From contig DAOUGD010000123.1 in NCBI GenBank assembly GCA_034429475.1, forward strand, positions 1 to 64,000: 64,000 nt of DNA, given 5' to 3'. Made by a program: the position numbers and the translations under genes. The DNA comes from JAKQHY01 sp034429475. Its GTDB lineage: Bacteria > Chloroflexota > Anaerolineae > B4-G1 > SLSP01. This document shows positions 43,565 through 52,755 of this stretch, in pieces (position 1 is the stretch's first letter; the number at the start of each line of letters is the position of its first letter). The notes beneath the pieces were generated by a model that saw only the letters and a list, made by a program, of their open reading frames with translations, had not been told where the DNA came from and did no database searches.

Positions 43565-45458
43565 CATAGCGGCACTGACCGCACAAGTGGCGCAGCTGAA
43601 GCGGCGACTGGCCGACGCCATAGTGACGATGCAACAAACCGAGCGGATGTATGCGGGGGTGCTGCAACACATCCCCGGCGCGATCCTGCTGATGCAGAGC
43701 GTGGATGGGCGATATTGGTTCGTGAATCAAGCCTTCTGCGAGCTGTATGGGGTGGCGGAAAACCACGTCATCGGGCGGGTGGCGGCAGAAGTGGACATAG
43801 ACATAGACTTGTTCCGGCTCGGCCTGCGAACCGTACAAGCCCGTGGGCAGGTGTACCAGAGCGAGCACCAGCACGGAGAGCGCTACTTCTGGGTGCGATG
43901 CTTTCCGGTGCTGGACACCCACCAGTTTTCCGCCACCTGCGGGGAGATGTACGCCGTGGGCGGCATCGCCCTCGACATCACGGCGCGCAAGGTGGCCGAA
44001 CTGGAACTGGACGCCTATCGCCAGCACCTGGAAGACCTGGTGGCCGAGCGCACGCGCGAACTGGAACAGGCGCGCGCTGCCGCAGAAGCCGCGAACCGCG
44101 CCAAGAGTGGGTTTCTGGCGAGTATGAGCCACGAACTGCGCACGCCGCTCAACGGCATTTTGGGGTACGCCCAATTGCTGCGGCAAAGCCAGGATATGAC
44201 ACCAGCGCAAGAGACCGGTTTACGCATCATCCAGCGCAGCGGTGAGCACTTGTTGACGCTGATCACCGACATTCTGGACATGGCGAAGATCGAGGCGGGG
44301 AAGGTGGCCGTGCAGACCGCGCCGGTACACCTGCCAGAGTTCCTGGCCGATATCGCCGCCATCATCCACATTCGGGCGCAGGAGAAGGGCCTCCGGTTTG
44401 CGCACATTTTTCCCGACCACTTGCCGGCGGCGGTGCAGACGGATGAAAAGCGGTTGCGGCAGGTACTGCTCAACTTATTGAGCAACGCGGTGAAATTCAC
44501 CGAAACCGGCAGCGTCACGCTGACGACCAGTGTGATCGCCTCCACACCGACGACCATGACCCTGCGGTTTGGAGTGCAGGACACCGGGCCAGGCATCGCG
44601 GCGGCGCAGTTGCCGCGGCTGTTCCAGCCCTTCGAGCGCGCCGGGGACGCGACGTTCCAGCAGCAGCACGAGGGCACCGGTCTGGGCCTGGCGGTGAGCC
44701 AGCAGTTGGTCAAGTTGTTGGGCGGCGATGAGTTGCACGTCGTGAGCGAGGTTGGCGTCGGGAGCCAGTTCTGGTTCACCCTGACGTTGCCTATGACAAC
44801 GGCGCAGCGTGGCGGGACGCAGCCCTTGCGTTGGCCTAGCGGCTACCCCGGCCCTCGGCGTACGATTCTGGTAGCCGACGACAAGGATGATAACCGGCAA
44901 TTCCTGGTAGACGCCTTGACGCCCTTGGGCTTTACCATAGTCGCGGCGCGGGACGGACGGGAGTGTGTGAACCTGGCGCACGCGACGCATCCCGATGTCA
45001 TCCTGATGGATTTGGTAATGCCGGGCCTGACCGGCTTTGAGGCGACGCAGCAATTGCGGGCAGACCCGGCCTGGCGCAGTTTGATCATCATTGCCACGAC
45101 GGCGAGTGTCTTCGACCTGGATCACGCGCCGGACAGCACCGGACGACTGGCGGGCTGCGACGGCTTCCTGGCGAAGCCCATTGACCTGCCCGCGCTCCTG
45201 GGGCTGCTGGCGGAGAATCTGGGGCTGGCCTGGGAATACGCTCCGGAACGTCCAGCAGTGGCCCCGGAGGTGCTAACCGCACCCCCAGCGGACGTGCGGA
45301 CGGAGTTACAGACATTGGTGTTGGCCGGCGACCTGCTTACCGCCGCGGAACAGGCGGGGAACTTGCTGGGGGAGTACGCCGCTTGGACGGCGGAGTTTCG
45401 CCGGCGCGTGGCGGATTTTGATGAAACGGGGCTACTGGCCCTGCTCACGGAGGGCTGA
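43551..45458 (+). CDS. PAS hybrid sensor histidine kinase with response-regulator domain
   Basis: The 635-residue cytoplasmic kinase has a short coiled coil, a PAS sensor (about 35-150), a coiled coil, HisKA with SHELRTPL (phospho-acceptor His194), HATPase with NLLSNAVKFTE (Asn312), DTGPGI and GTGLGL, and a receiver domain (ADD near 442-444, phosphorylated Asp487 in ILMDLVMPG). A helical C-terminal tail resembles part of a phosphotransfer or output module but is incomplete. There is no membrane segment. It lies 3 bases before the second kinase, so the pair probably forms one phosphorelay. Confidence 0.9.
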   Translation: MPETDIAALTAQVAQLKRRLADAIVTMQQTERMYAGVLQHIPGAILLMQSVDGRYWFVNQAFCELYGVAENHVIGRVAAEVDIDIDLFRLGLRTVQARGQVYQSEHQHGERYFWVRCFPVLDTHQFSATCGEMYAVGGIALDITARKVAELELDAYRQHLEDLVAERTRELEQARAAAEAANRAKSGFLASMSHELRTPLNGILGYAQLLRQSQDMTPAQETGLRIIQRSGEHLLTLITDILDMAKIEAGKVAVQTAPVHLPEFLADIAAIIHIRAQEKGLRFAHIFPDHLPAAVQTDEKRLRQVLLNLLSNAVKFTETGSVTLTTSVIASTPTTMTLRFGVQDTGPGIAAAQLPRLFQPFERAGDATFQQQHEGTGLGLAVSQQLVKLLGGDELHVVSEVGVGSQFWFTLTLPMTTAQRGGTQPLRWPSGYPGPRRTILVADDKDDNRQFLVDALTPLGFTIVAARDGRECVNLAHATHPDVILMDLVMPGLTGFEATQQLRADPAWRSLIIIATTASVFDLDHAPDSTGRLAGCDGFLAKPIDLPALLGLLAENLGLAWEYAPERPAVAPEVLTAPPADVRTELQTLVLAGDLLTAAEQAGNLLGEYAAWTAEFRRRVADFDETGLLALLTEG

Positions 45459-45461
45459 GAT

Positions 45462-46733
45462 TTGCAGACATTGGACTACAGCGCGCATACCGTGCTGATC
45501 GTGGATGACAATCCGCAGAACCTGCAACTGCTGGCCGACTTCCTGCGCGCCTGGAAATTGCGGGTGTTGATCGCCCGCAACGGGCCAGACGCCCTCAAAC
45601 GCGCGGCGCAACAACTGCCAGATCTGATCCTGCTGGACGTGATGATGCCAGAGATGGACGGGTTCACCGTCTGCCGTCAGTTGCAGAAAGACGCCGCCAC
45701 GGCCGCCATTCCGGTGATCTTTATGACCGCGCTGGCCGATGGCGACAACAAGGTGCGCGGCTTCGAGGCCGGCGGCGTGGATTACATCACCAAACCGTTC
45801 CACCAGCCGGAGGTGTTGGCGCGCGTCACGGCGCAATTGCGCATCCATCAACTGACGCGGGCGCTGCAAGCCGCCAACGCCGACCTCGAGGCCAAAGTGG
45901 CCGAACGCACCGCTGCCCTGGAAAAGGCGCTGGAGACCGCGCGGATCCTGGATGCCCGGAAGAACGACTTCATTGACATTATCAGCCACGAGCTGCGCAC
46001 GCCATTGACGGTCATCCAGGGCTATGCCCAGATTTTGCACCAGATGGTGACGCTACCGGCGGACAGCGCCGCGCCCCTCGCGGCCATCAATACCGCTACA
46101 CAGCAATTGGCGAGTGTGGTGGACATGGTGGTGGAAGTGGCCCGGTTAAATGGCGACAGCCTGACACTGACGCCCACCTGGGGCAACGTCAATGACGTGT
46201 TACAGCGTGTCACCCGGATATACGCTGCGGAAACCGCCCGGCGGCGGTTGACCGTGACTCTGCAACTGGGGGAACTGCCGGTGGCGTGGATGGATACCCA
46301 GGCGCTGTATCAGGCATTGGAGCACGTTTTCCGCAACGCCATCAAGTACACGCCCGACGGTGGGACGATCACGGTCAGCAGCGCCACGTATGCGGATACC
46401 GGCAAGCAGTACGTAGAGCTGGTCATCCGCGACACCGGGATCGGGATCGCGCCGGCCGAGCAGCGGCTAATCTTCGAGCAGTTCTATCGCGTCGGCCCGG
46501 TGGCGCACCACTCCACCGGCAAAACCAAGTTCAAGGGTGGCGGCCCGGGCCTGGGGTTGACCCTCGCGCGGGGCATCGTGGAGGCGCACGGCGGCCGCAT
46601 CTGGGTCGAAAGTCCGGGGTACGACGAAACCGCCTGCCCCGGCAGTCAGTTTTTCATCATTTTGCCAGTGCAGGCGCTGGCTTCCCCAGAATCAGTGGGA
46701 GGAGCTACGCCGGCAGAGACGGCGATACTTTAG
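45462..46733 (+). CDS. receiver-HisKA-HATPase hybrid kinase
   Basis: The 423-residue protein has an N-terminal receiver domain (Asp15-Asp16, phosphorylated Asp59 in ILLDVMMPEMDG, Lys111 in YITKPF), a coiled coil, HisKA with SHELRTPL (His176), and HATPase (NAIKYTPDGG, DTGIGI, PGLGLTLARG). A receiver fused before the kinase is typical of proteins whose kinase is switched by an upstream phosphate donor. Start is TTG with GGAGGG before it. No DNA-binding response regulator is adjacent. Confidence 0.9.
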   Translation: MQTLDYSAHTVLIVDDNPQNLQLLADFLRAWKLRVLIARNGPDALKRAAQQLPDLILLDVMMPEMDGFTVCRQLQKDAATAAIPVIFMTALADGDNKVRGFEAGGVDYITKPFHQPEVLARVTAQLRIHQLTRALQAANADLEAKVAERTAALEKALETARILDARKNDFIDIISHELRTPLTVIQGYAQILHQMVTLPADSAAPLAAINTATQQLASVVDMVVEVARLNGDSLTLTPTWGNVNDVLQRVTRIYAAETARRRLTVTLQLGELPVAWMDTQALYQALEHVFRNAIKYTPDGGTITVSSATYADTGKQYVELVIRDTGIGIAPAEQRLIFEQFYRVGPVAHHSTGKTKFKGGGPGLGLTLARGIVEAHGGRIWVESPGYDETACPGSQFFIILPVQALASPESVGGATPAETAIL

Positions 46734-46751
46734 TAGATAGGGGAGGATAGT

Positions 46752-49700
46752 GTGAAAGGTAAAAGCTTACGGATATTACTCAGTGTGATCCTGGCATTCC
46801 TGGTGGGAACTAGCGCAGTAGGGGCCGCGCCGCCGCCCCCGTATCTGACATATCAGGGGCACTTATACGATAGCACCGGGTTGCCGGTCGCGGATGGGGC
46901 GTATGAATTTGCGTTCAGTCTGTGGGCTACCGGAATGGCCGGCACGCGGCTGTGGGGGCCAGAGACACAGACCTTGACCGTGCGGCAGGGTTACTTCGCG
47001 GCCACGCTGGGTCAGCAAACACCGTTGCCGGCGTTGTCCAGTACGGTGTATTTGGAAATTACGGTCAATGGGGAAACCCTGACGCCGCGCCAGCCGCTGC
47101 AATCGGTGGCCTTCGCGCTCAACGCGGAGGTGGCGGAAACCGCGCAAGACAGCGTGACGTTGGCCGGGCAGGGGGCAGACTACTATCGGGACTGGCAATA
47201 TACCCTCAATGTCCCAGCCGGGTTCGCCGATGGGGTAGACAACGACACGATCTATACTGACGCTGACGCGCTAGCGGCCGTCGCGGCGGCGGGGTATCTG
47301 ACCCAAACCGGTGCGTTCACCGATGCGCAAATGCTCAATGGGCAACCAGGCAGTTATTACCTGAATTGGGACCACCTGACCGGAATGCCGGCCGGCTTCG
47401 CGGATGGCGTGGACCATGACACCGTATATACCGATGCCCAGGCTCTGACTGCCGTGGCCAGCGCCGGCTATCTCAACGTCAGTGACGTGATCACCGTGAT
47501 GCAGATCGCCGGTTACGTCTCGCAAACGCAGGTAGAAAACTTGATCGGCGCCGCGGACATCGGCTGGGGCCAACTGAGTGGCGTGCCGACCGGCTTCGCC
47601 GATGGGCGGGACAATGACACGACCTACACGGCCGGCAGGGGCTTATCCCTGTCCGGCACAGAGTTCACCGTGGTCAGCGCGCCCTGGAGTGGCCTGACTG
47701 GCATGCCGGCGGGTTTTGCCGATGGGATAGATGACAACACGGTGTACACCGATGCTGACGCCCTGAATGCTGTGACCGGGGCTGGCTATGTTACCACGAC
47801 TCAGGTACAAACCCTGATCGGTGCAGCCGATGTGGCCTGGGGGCAACTGAGCGGCGTCCCGGCGGGTTTTGCCGATGGGGTAGACAACGACACGCGGTAC
47901 ACCGATGCGGACGCCATACAGGCCGTAGCCGACGCGGGCTATCTGCTGGCTACACAGGTGATCTCCACGGTGGCGGCGGCCGGGTATACCACGGCTGACC
48001 AGGTGATCACGATCATCACCGGGACGGGGGCGTTGACGTTGACCGTCAGTCAGGCGGAAAACGCGGATCTGTTGGACGGCCAGGACAGTCTCTACTACCT
48101 GGATGCCGGCCACCTCAATGCCGGGACGATGGGTACCGCGTACTATTCGGCGGCCGGCGATCTGGCCGCCGAGGGCTATCTGGACAACAACGCCGGCACG
48201 GACTTACTGACCCAGGCGCAGGCCGATGGCCGGTTCCTCAACCCGGGCGAAGCCAACAGCGTGACCGGCGCGATGCTGGTAGACGGTACGGTCGCCGCCG
48301 GCGATTTGCAGGACGGCGCGGCCCTCGCGGAACTGGCTGACGATGACGGGGTGGGCAGTGGGCTGGATAGCGACCTGCTCGATGGGCAGTCCAGCGCGTA
48401 CTACCTGGCCTGGGCGAATCAGACTGGCGTGCCGGCCGGGTTTGCGGATGGCACGGATAACGACACCCAATACACGGCCGGGACGGGGCTAAGCCTGAGC
48501 GGAACGCAATTCGGCGCCGACACCACGTACCTGCAACGCCGCGTGAGCAGCACTTGCGCGGCGGGCAGCAGCATCCGCGCGATTGCGCCGGACGGCACGG
48601 TGACGTGCGAAACCGACGATAATGGCGGCGGCGACATTACCGGCGTGACGGCAGGAACCGGACTGACGGGTGGGGGGATATCCGGGGATGTGACTGTGAG
48701 TGCGGACACCACCTATCTGCAACGCCGCGTGAGTAGCACCTGTACCGCCGGTAGCAGTATCCGGGCGATTGCCGCCGATGGCACGGTGACGTGCGAAGCC
48801 GACGACAATACCACCTACACGGCCGGCGCCGGCTTAGGGCTGACCGGAGCGCAATTCAGCATCGCCAGCCCTTACCAGTTGCCGCAAACCTGCACCGGCG
48901 GCCAAATCCCCGAATGGAACGGCACGGCCTGGCTGTGCGGCGCGGATGACAACGCCGGCGGCGACATCACCGGCGTCACGGCCGGGACCGGACTCTCCGG
49001 CGGGGGAACGACCGGCGCGGTGACGGTCAGCGCCGATACCACCTACTTACAGCGGCGCGTCAGCAGTCCGTGCGCGGTGGGCAACACCATTCGCGCCATC
49101 AATGCCGATGGTACAGTGAGCTGTGAGGCCAATCTTACCCACCGCGGTGCCCCTGGCAGCAACACCAGCACGGTCGTGGATAACACCGGCTCTACCAATT
49201 CCTTCACCATTGGTGCGGATGGGTTGGGCTTGCTCAGTTACTACACCGGCAGCGCCCTGCGCGTGTTGCACTGTGGCAATGCCGCCTGTACCAGCGGCAA
49301 TGTGATCACCACCCTGGGCGCCGGCGGGCGCGACCCGGCTATCATACTTGGGCCAGATGGCCTGGGTCTGATCAGTCATTACGACCCGACCAATGGCGAT
49401 CTGGCGGTGACGCACTGCACCAATATTACCTGCACTACGAGTACGACCGCGGCCCTGGACAGCACCGGGAGCGTAGGCCGGTACACCTCCCTGATGCTGG
49501 GGGCGGATGGGCTGGCCCTGATCAGCTACTACGATGTGACCAATGGCGACTTGAAGGTCGCACATTGTTCCAACACCAACTGTACGGCCGCCACGATCAC
49601 CATGCTGGACAGCACCGGCGATGTGGGGCAATCCACCTCCATCGCGCTGGGCGGCGACGGCTTAGGCTTGATCAGCTACTACGATGCCACCAATGGCGAC

Positions 49701-50198
49701 CTGAAGGTGGCGCACTGCTCCAACACCAACTGCACCGCTGCCACCCTCACCACCGTAGACAGTCACGCCACGTACAACCTGGGGAACTACAATGCCCTGG
49801 CGGTGGGCGCGGATGGCTTAGGCCTCATTGCCTATCGCGTGGACAACCTGGGGGTGCGCGTCCTGCATTGTGGCAATGCTCTGTGCAACAGCGGCAATAC
49901 GATCACCCCCCTCGACACGACCAACCTGTATCCGACCAGTCTCTCCCTCACCATAGATGCTGCTGGGTTAGGCATCGTGAGTTACGGGGCCAATGGCCTG
50001 GTACGGGTGATCCGCTGCGGCAACGTGGCCTGCACCACCGGTACGCTCGTACCCCTGGCGGGCGCTGGCGCCCTCGGTCACACGTCGGTCACACTGGGCA
50101 CGGATGGGCTACCCCTCCTCAGCTACTCAGATGGGACCAACCTGCGCGTCGCCCACTGCGTGAACGAGTTCTGCATGGCGTACTTCCGCCGCCGCTAG
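46752..50198 (+). CDS. large secreted repeat protein
   Basis: The 1148-residue exported protein has a signal peptide (residues 1-26) and an N-terminal beta domain beginning YLTYQGHLYDSTGLPVADGA. A repeat of about 40-65 residues, core PAGFADGVDNDTxYT, occurs six times (near residues 153, 211, 277, 317, 369, 559); its Asp/Asn-rich loop could bind calcium. A second repeat, TYLQRRVSSxC, occurs three times (near 592, 654, 764). The last 330 residues hold a propeller-like repeat (GADGLGLISYYDATNGDLKV, with HCxNxxC). Such proteins resemble tail-fibre or adhesion stalks. GTG start after GGAGG. Likely at the cell surface. Confidence 0.8.
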   Translation: MKGKSLRILLSVILAFLVGTSAVGAAPPPPYLTYQGHLYDSTGLPVADGAYEFAFSLWATGMAGTRLWGPETQTLTVRQGYFAATLGQQTPLPALSSTVYLEITVNGETLTPRQPLQSVAFALNAEVAETAQDSVTLAGQGADYYRDWQYTLNVPAGFADGVDNDTIYTDADALAAVAAAGYLTQTGAFTDAQMLNGQPGSYYLNWDHLTGMPAGFADGVDHDTVYTDAQALTAVASAGYLNVSDVITVMQIAGYVSQTQVENLIGAADIGWGQLSGVPTGFADGRDNDTTYTAGRGLSLSGTEFTVVSAPWSGLTGMPAGFADGIDDNTVYTDADALNAVTGAGYVTTTQVQTLIGAADVAWGQLSGVPAGFADGVDNDTRYTDADAIQAVADAGYLLATQVISTVAAAGYTTADQVITIITGTGALTLTVSQAENADLLDGQDSLYYLDAGHLNAGTMGTAYYSAAGDLAAEGYLDNNAGTDLLTQAQADGRFLNPGEANSVTGAMLVDGTVAAGDLQDGAALAELADDDGVGSGLDSDLLDGQSSAYYLAWANQTGVPAGFADGTDNDTQYTAGTGLSLSGTQFGADTTYLQRRVSSTCAAGSSIRAIAPDGTVTCETDDNGGGDITGVTAGTGLTGGGISGDVTVSADTTYLQRRVSSTCTAGSSIRAIAADGTVTCEADDNTTYTAGAGLGLTGAQFSIASPYQLPQTCTGGQIPEWNGTAWLCGADDNAGGDITGVTAGTGLSGGGTTGAVTVSADTTYLQRRVSSPCAVGNTIRAINADGTVSCEANLTHRGAPGSNTSTVVDNTGSTNSFTIGADGLGLLSYYTGSALRVLHCGNAACTSGNVITTLGAGGRDPAIILGPDGLGLISHYDPTNGDLAVTHCTNITCTTSTTAALDSTGSVGRYTSLMLGADGLALISYYDVTNGDLKVAHCSNTNCTAATITMLDSTGDVGQSTSIALGGDGLGLISYYDATNGDLKVAHCSNTNCTAATLTTVDSHATYNLGNYNALAVGADGLGLIAYRVDNLGVRVLHCGNALCNSGNTITPLDTTNLYPTSLSLTIDAAGLGIVSYGANGLVRVIRCGNVACTTGTLVPLAGAGALGHTSVTLGTDGLPLLSYSDGTNLRVAHCVNEFCMAYFRRR

Positions 50199-50208
50199 GA
50201 GGCTGCTG

Positions 50209-51378
50209 ATGAGAATTTGGGGCCTGATGGCGAGTTTATGGCTACTGATCCTGAGTGGGCTTTGTGCTTCCCCGGTAGCTGCCCAAAGCGGCGGCTACCA
50301 GGTAGGGGGTGCTACCTACGCGGCCAACACCGGCGGCGTTCTGACCAGCGCCAGCTACCAGGTGCAAGGCACATTGGGGCAACCGGCGGTGGACATCTCT
50401 TTGGGGGAAAACTATGGCGTCACCGGCGGGATCTGGTCAGGGGTGCAGACTGCCGAAACCCTGGTGCTGGCGAAGGAAGCCCGCAGCAATAACGCGGCAG
50501 TCAACCGCGCCGAGGCCGGCGCGGCCCTGACCTACATCCTGGCCGTCACCAACAATGGCCTCCGCGCGCAGGAATATGTGACCATTACCGATATTCTGCC
50601 CGCAGGGTTAACTTTGCTGCCGGACAGTCTGCAATCTAAGTGGGGTGTCTTTGGTGTCGCAGGTGAGGCCCCCTATCGCGTGACCTGGACCATCCCCACG
50701 TTGCCGGCCAACGAGATCGCCGTGTTGACCTACCAGGCGTATCCCCTGACCGGCACGGAAGGACTGACGCTGACCAACATGGCGGTCGGCGTGAGCGCGA
50801 GCGCCGGCCCGGTGACGGCGACGGCCAGCATCCGGGTCTATCGGCCTAACCGGCTATACCTGCCGCTCATCATGCGTGGCTATCCGCCGCTGGTTACACC
50901 GGTCGAGCCGGTATTACACCCCCTGGCCGACGCGCCGGCACAATGCGTGGGCGCAGCGGCAGTAGTGATCAGCGACATCTACCAAGATGACTTTGCCACG
51001 GCGAATGACAACGACTGGTATCAGTTCACGGCGACGGCGTCAGGCTATATCCTGGAAACGAGCACCCTCGGCGCGCGCGCGGACACGCTCCTGTACCTGT
51101 ATGCCCCCGCCGATTGCGTGAATCCTATCGCCGCGAACGACGACATCAGTTACCCCGGCAATCGCGCCTCGCGGATCGTCGCGGCGCTGCCGCCGGGCAT
51201 GTACTACGCGATGGTGCGCAATTGGGATTGGCAGGTGTACGGCGTGGACACGGGGTATCGGCTCACGGTGGAAGTGGACGGGCCGCTCTCCGGCGACGGG
51301 GTCCGCCTGGCGCCCGCGCCGGTCGGCAATATCAAACCCACGCCGCCACCCACGCCCACCGTCGGAGACGCACGATGA
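50209..51378 (+). CDS. secreted DUF11 / pre-peptidase C-terminal domain protein
   Basis: The 389-residue exported protein has a signal (LMASLWLLILSGLCASPVAA), a short repeat segment, a DUF11 domain (about 85-215; LTYILAVTNNGLRAQEYVTI), then RLYLPLIMRG, and a PPC-like domain (about 255-365; NDNDWYQFTATASGYILETS). The last residues are a Pro/Thr linker. The PLIMRG motif normally stands at the C-terminus of Chloroflexota secreted proteins; here it is internal. It overlaps the next gene by four bases. Confidence 0.8.
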   Translation: MRIWGLMASLWLLILSGLCASPVAAQSGGYQVGGATYAANTGGVLTSASYQVQGTLGQPAVDISLGENYGVTGGIWSGVQTAETLVLAKEARSNNAAVNRAEAGAALTYILAVTNNGLRAQEYVTITDILPAGLTLLPDSLQSKWGVFGVAGEAPYRVTWTIPTLPANEIAVLTYQAYPLTGTEGLTLTNMAVGVSASAGPVTATASIRVYRPNRLYLPLIMRGYPPLVTPVEPVLHPLADAPAQCVGAAAVVISDIYQDDFATANDNDWYQFTATASGYILETSTLGARADTLLYLYAPADCVNPIAANDDISYPGNRASRIVAALPPGMYYAMVRNWDWQVYGVDTGYRLTVEVDGPLSGDGVRLAPAPVGNIKPTPPPTPTVGDAR

Positions 51379-52721
51379 ACCGGCGCCGGATGACCATCCT
51401 CGTAGCGGCGACCGTAGGGGGGCTGTTGCTTTGCTGCACCCTGGCATGCGTCGTGGGCGTCTTGACCGGTGTCATTCGGCCGTATGGGAACACTGACATA
51501 GCGCGCGGCTATGCCCCGGCCACACCGGCGGTAGCCAGCGCTGCTACTCCGCGTCGTCCGGCGCCCACTGTCGCTGAGGCCACCCCGCAACTGGCGGCCG
51601 GCGCTCCAGCATCGCCCACCGCTACGCCCGCGTATCCCACGGCGCAACAGGGCGAGATCGTCCTGACGGTGCGCAATCTCAGCCCGCGCGTCATCTGTGA
51701 GGTGGTGGTATCGCCTACTGAAAGCGGAACGTGGGGGGAGCGCAATTTGTTGCTCGCGCCCCTGGCAGCGGCGGATTCCATCACGGTCCGCTTCGCCGCA
51801 ACCGAGTTGTACGATGTGTTGCTGGTGGGCTGCGATGAAACCCCTATGGGCAGTTTCGCGGAACTCGCTACTGGCCAGAGCTACACGCTGAACGTGGGAG
51901 AGGTGGGTGATGAAGCGCAAATCCGGCTGGTTAATCAAGGCCCGGTGGATGTCTGTGTCGTCATCATTGTGCCGGCCGGAATGGATATAACTAATGCGCA
52001 CACCGCCGATCTGCTTGGCCGCAGTGAAGTGGTCGCCGCTGGGGACGCGCGCTGGCTGTTCGTCCCACCGGGGACGAAGGATATGCTGGCGCTGGATTGT
52101 GACGGCAACCCCCTCTCCCGACGACAAGGGCGGGAACTGGCCGCTCAGGGATATACCTGGTACGTGCCGGATGCGGATAGTCACACGCCGGCGGCAACAA
52201 CCCGCCCGGCCGTCGGGGACAGCCAGAGGCGGGGGCCGGGCCATCCGGCCCCGCTGCCTCAGAAGGAGACGCCGCCTCCGACGCCAGTGAAACCTACGCC
52301 ACCACCCACGCCGGGCTTACCAGAGCCCACCGCGCCGTCCACCGCCGTACCGGCTACGACCGCGCCGCACCCGGCCGCACCTACCAGCAATGAACCGCCC
52401 CCTACGCCGACCACGCCGGTAGTGATTTTACTACCAGAAACGGGTTATGGGACGACGGGTGGGGACATCCGCGATCCCTGGCTGCTGCTGGCGCCCATCG
52501 GGTTACTGGGCCTGGGGCTGGTGTTGAGCGGTCTGGGCGGCATTTTACGCCTGCACCCGTACTGCTGGCTTGGTTTCCACGAGTGGGTCGCGCAACCGGA
52601 CGGGCGGCGCCGTGAGGGGCAATATGTGGATGTGCCGCATACCTGCCTGGCTTGCGGGCGCCACCGGACGTTCCGGCTGCGCGCGCCGGCGGACAGCCAG
52701 GAAGGGTCTGAGGACGAATGA
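51375..52721 (+). CDS. membrane-spanning protein with LPETG-like motif and zinc tail
   Basis: The 448-residue protein has a membrane segment at the N-terminus (about 8-35), a beta-rich outer region (about 90-280), a long Pro/Thr linker, then ILLPETGYG and a second transmembrane helix (LLLAPIGLLGLGLVLSGLGG). About 60 residues follow, with CWLGFHEW and HTCLACGRHRTF, able to bind zinc. The LPETG is therefore not a classical C-terminal sorting signal, and no sortase is seen. The tail resembles short zinc proteins of prophages. The gene overlaps the previous one by four bases. Confidence 0.75.
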   Translation: MNRRRMTILVAATVGGLLLCCTLACVVGVLTGVIRPYGNTDIARGYAPATPAVASAATPRRPAPTVAEATPQLAAGAPASPTATPAYPTAQQGEIVLTVRNLSPRVICEVVVSPTESGTWGERNLLLAPLAAADSITVRFAATELYDVLLVGCDETPMGSFAELATGQSYTLNVGEVGDEAQIRLVNQGPVDVCVVIIVPAGMDITNAHTADLLGRSEVVAAGDARWLFVPPGTKDMLALDCDGNPLSRRQGRELAAQGYTWYVPDADSHTPAATTRPAVGDSQRRGPGHPAPLPQKETPPPTPVKPTPPPTPGLPEPTAPSTAVPATTAPHPAAPTSNEPPPTPTTPVVILLPETGYGTTGGDIRDPWLLLAPIGLLGLGLVLSGLGGILRLHPYCWLGFHEWVAQPDGRRREGQYVDVPHTCLACGRHRTFRLRAPADSQEGSEDE

Positions 52722-52755
52722 GCTGCCACCAGCGGCTAGACAGGTAGGGACCAGG

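Noticed and set aside
51375..52721. Classical LPXTG sortase substrate
   Set aside because: The motif is followed by a helix and then 60 residues with cysteines rather than a short basic tail, and no sortase is visible.
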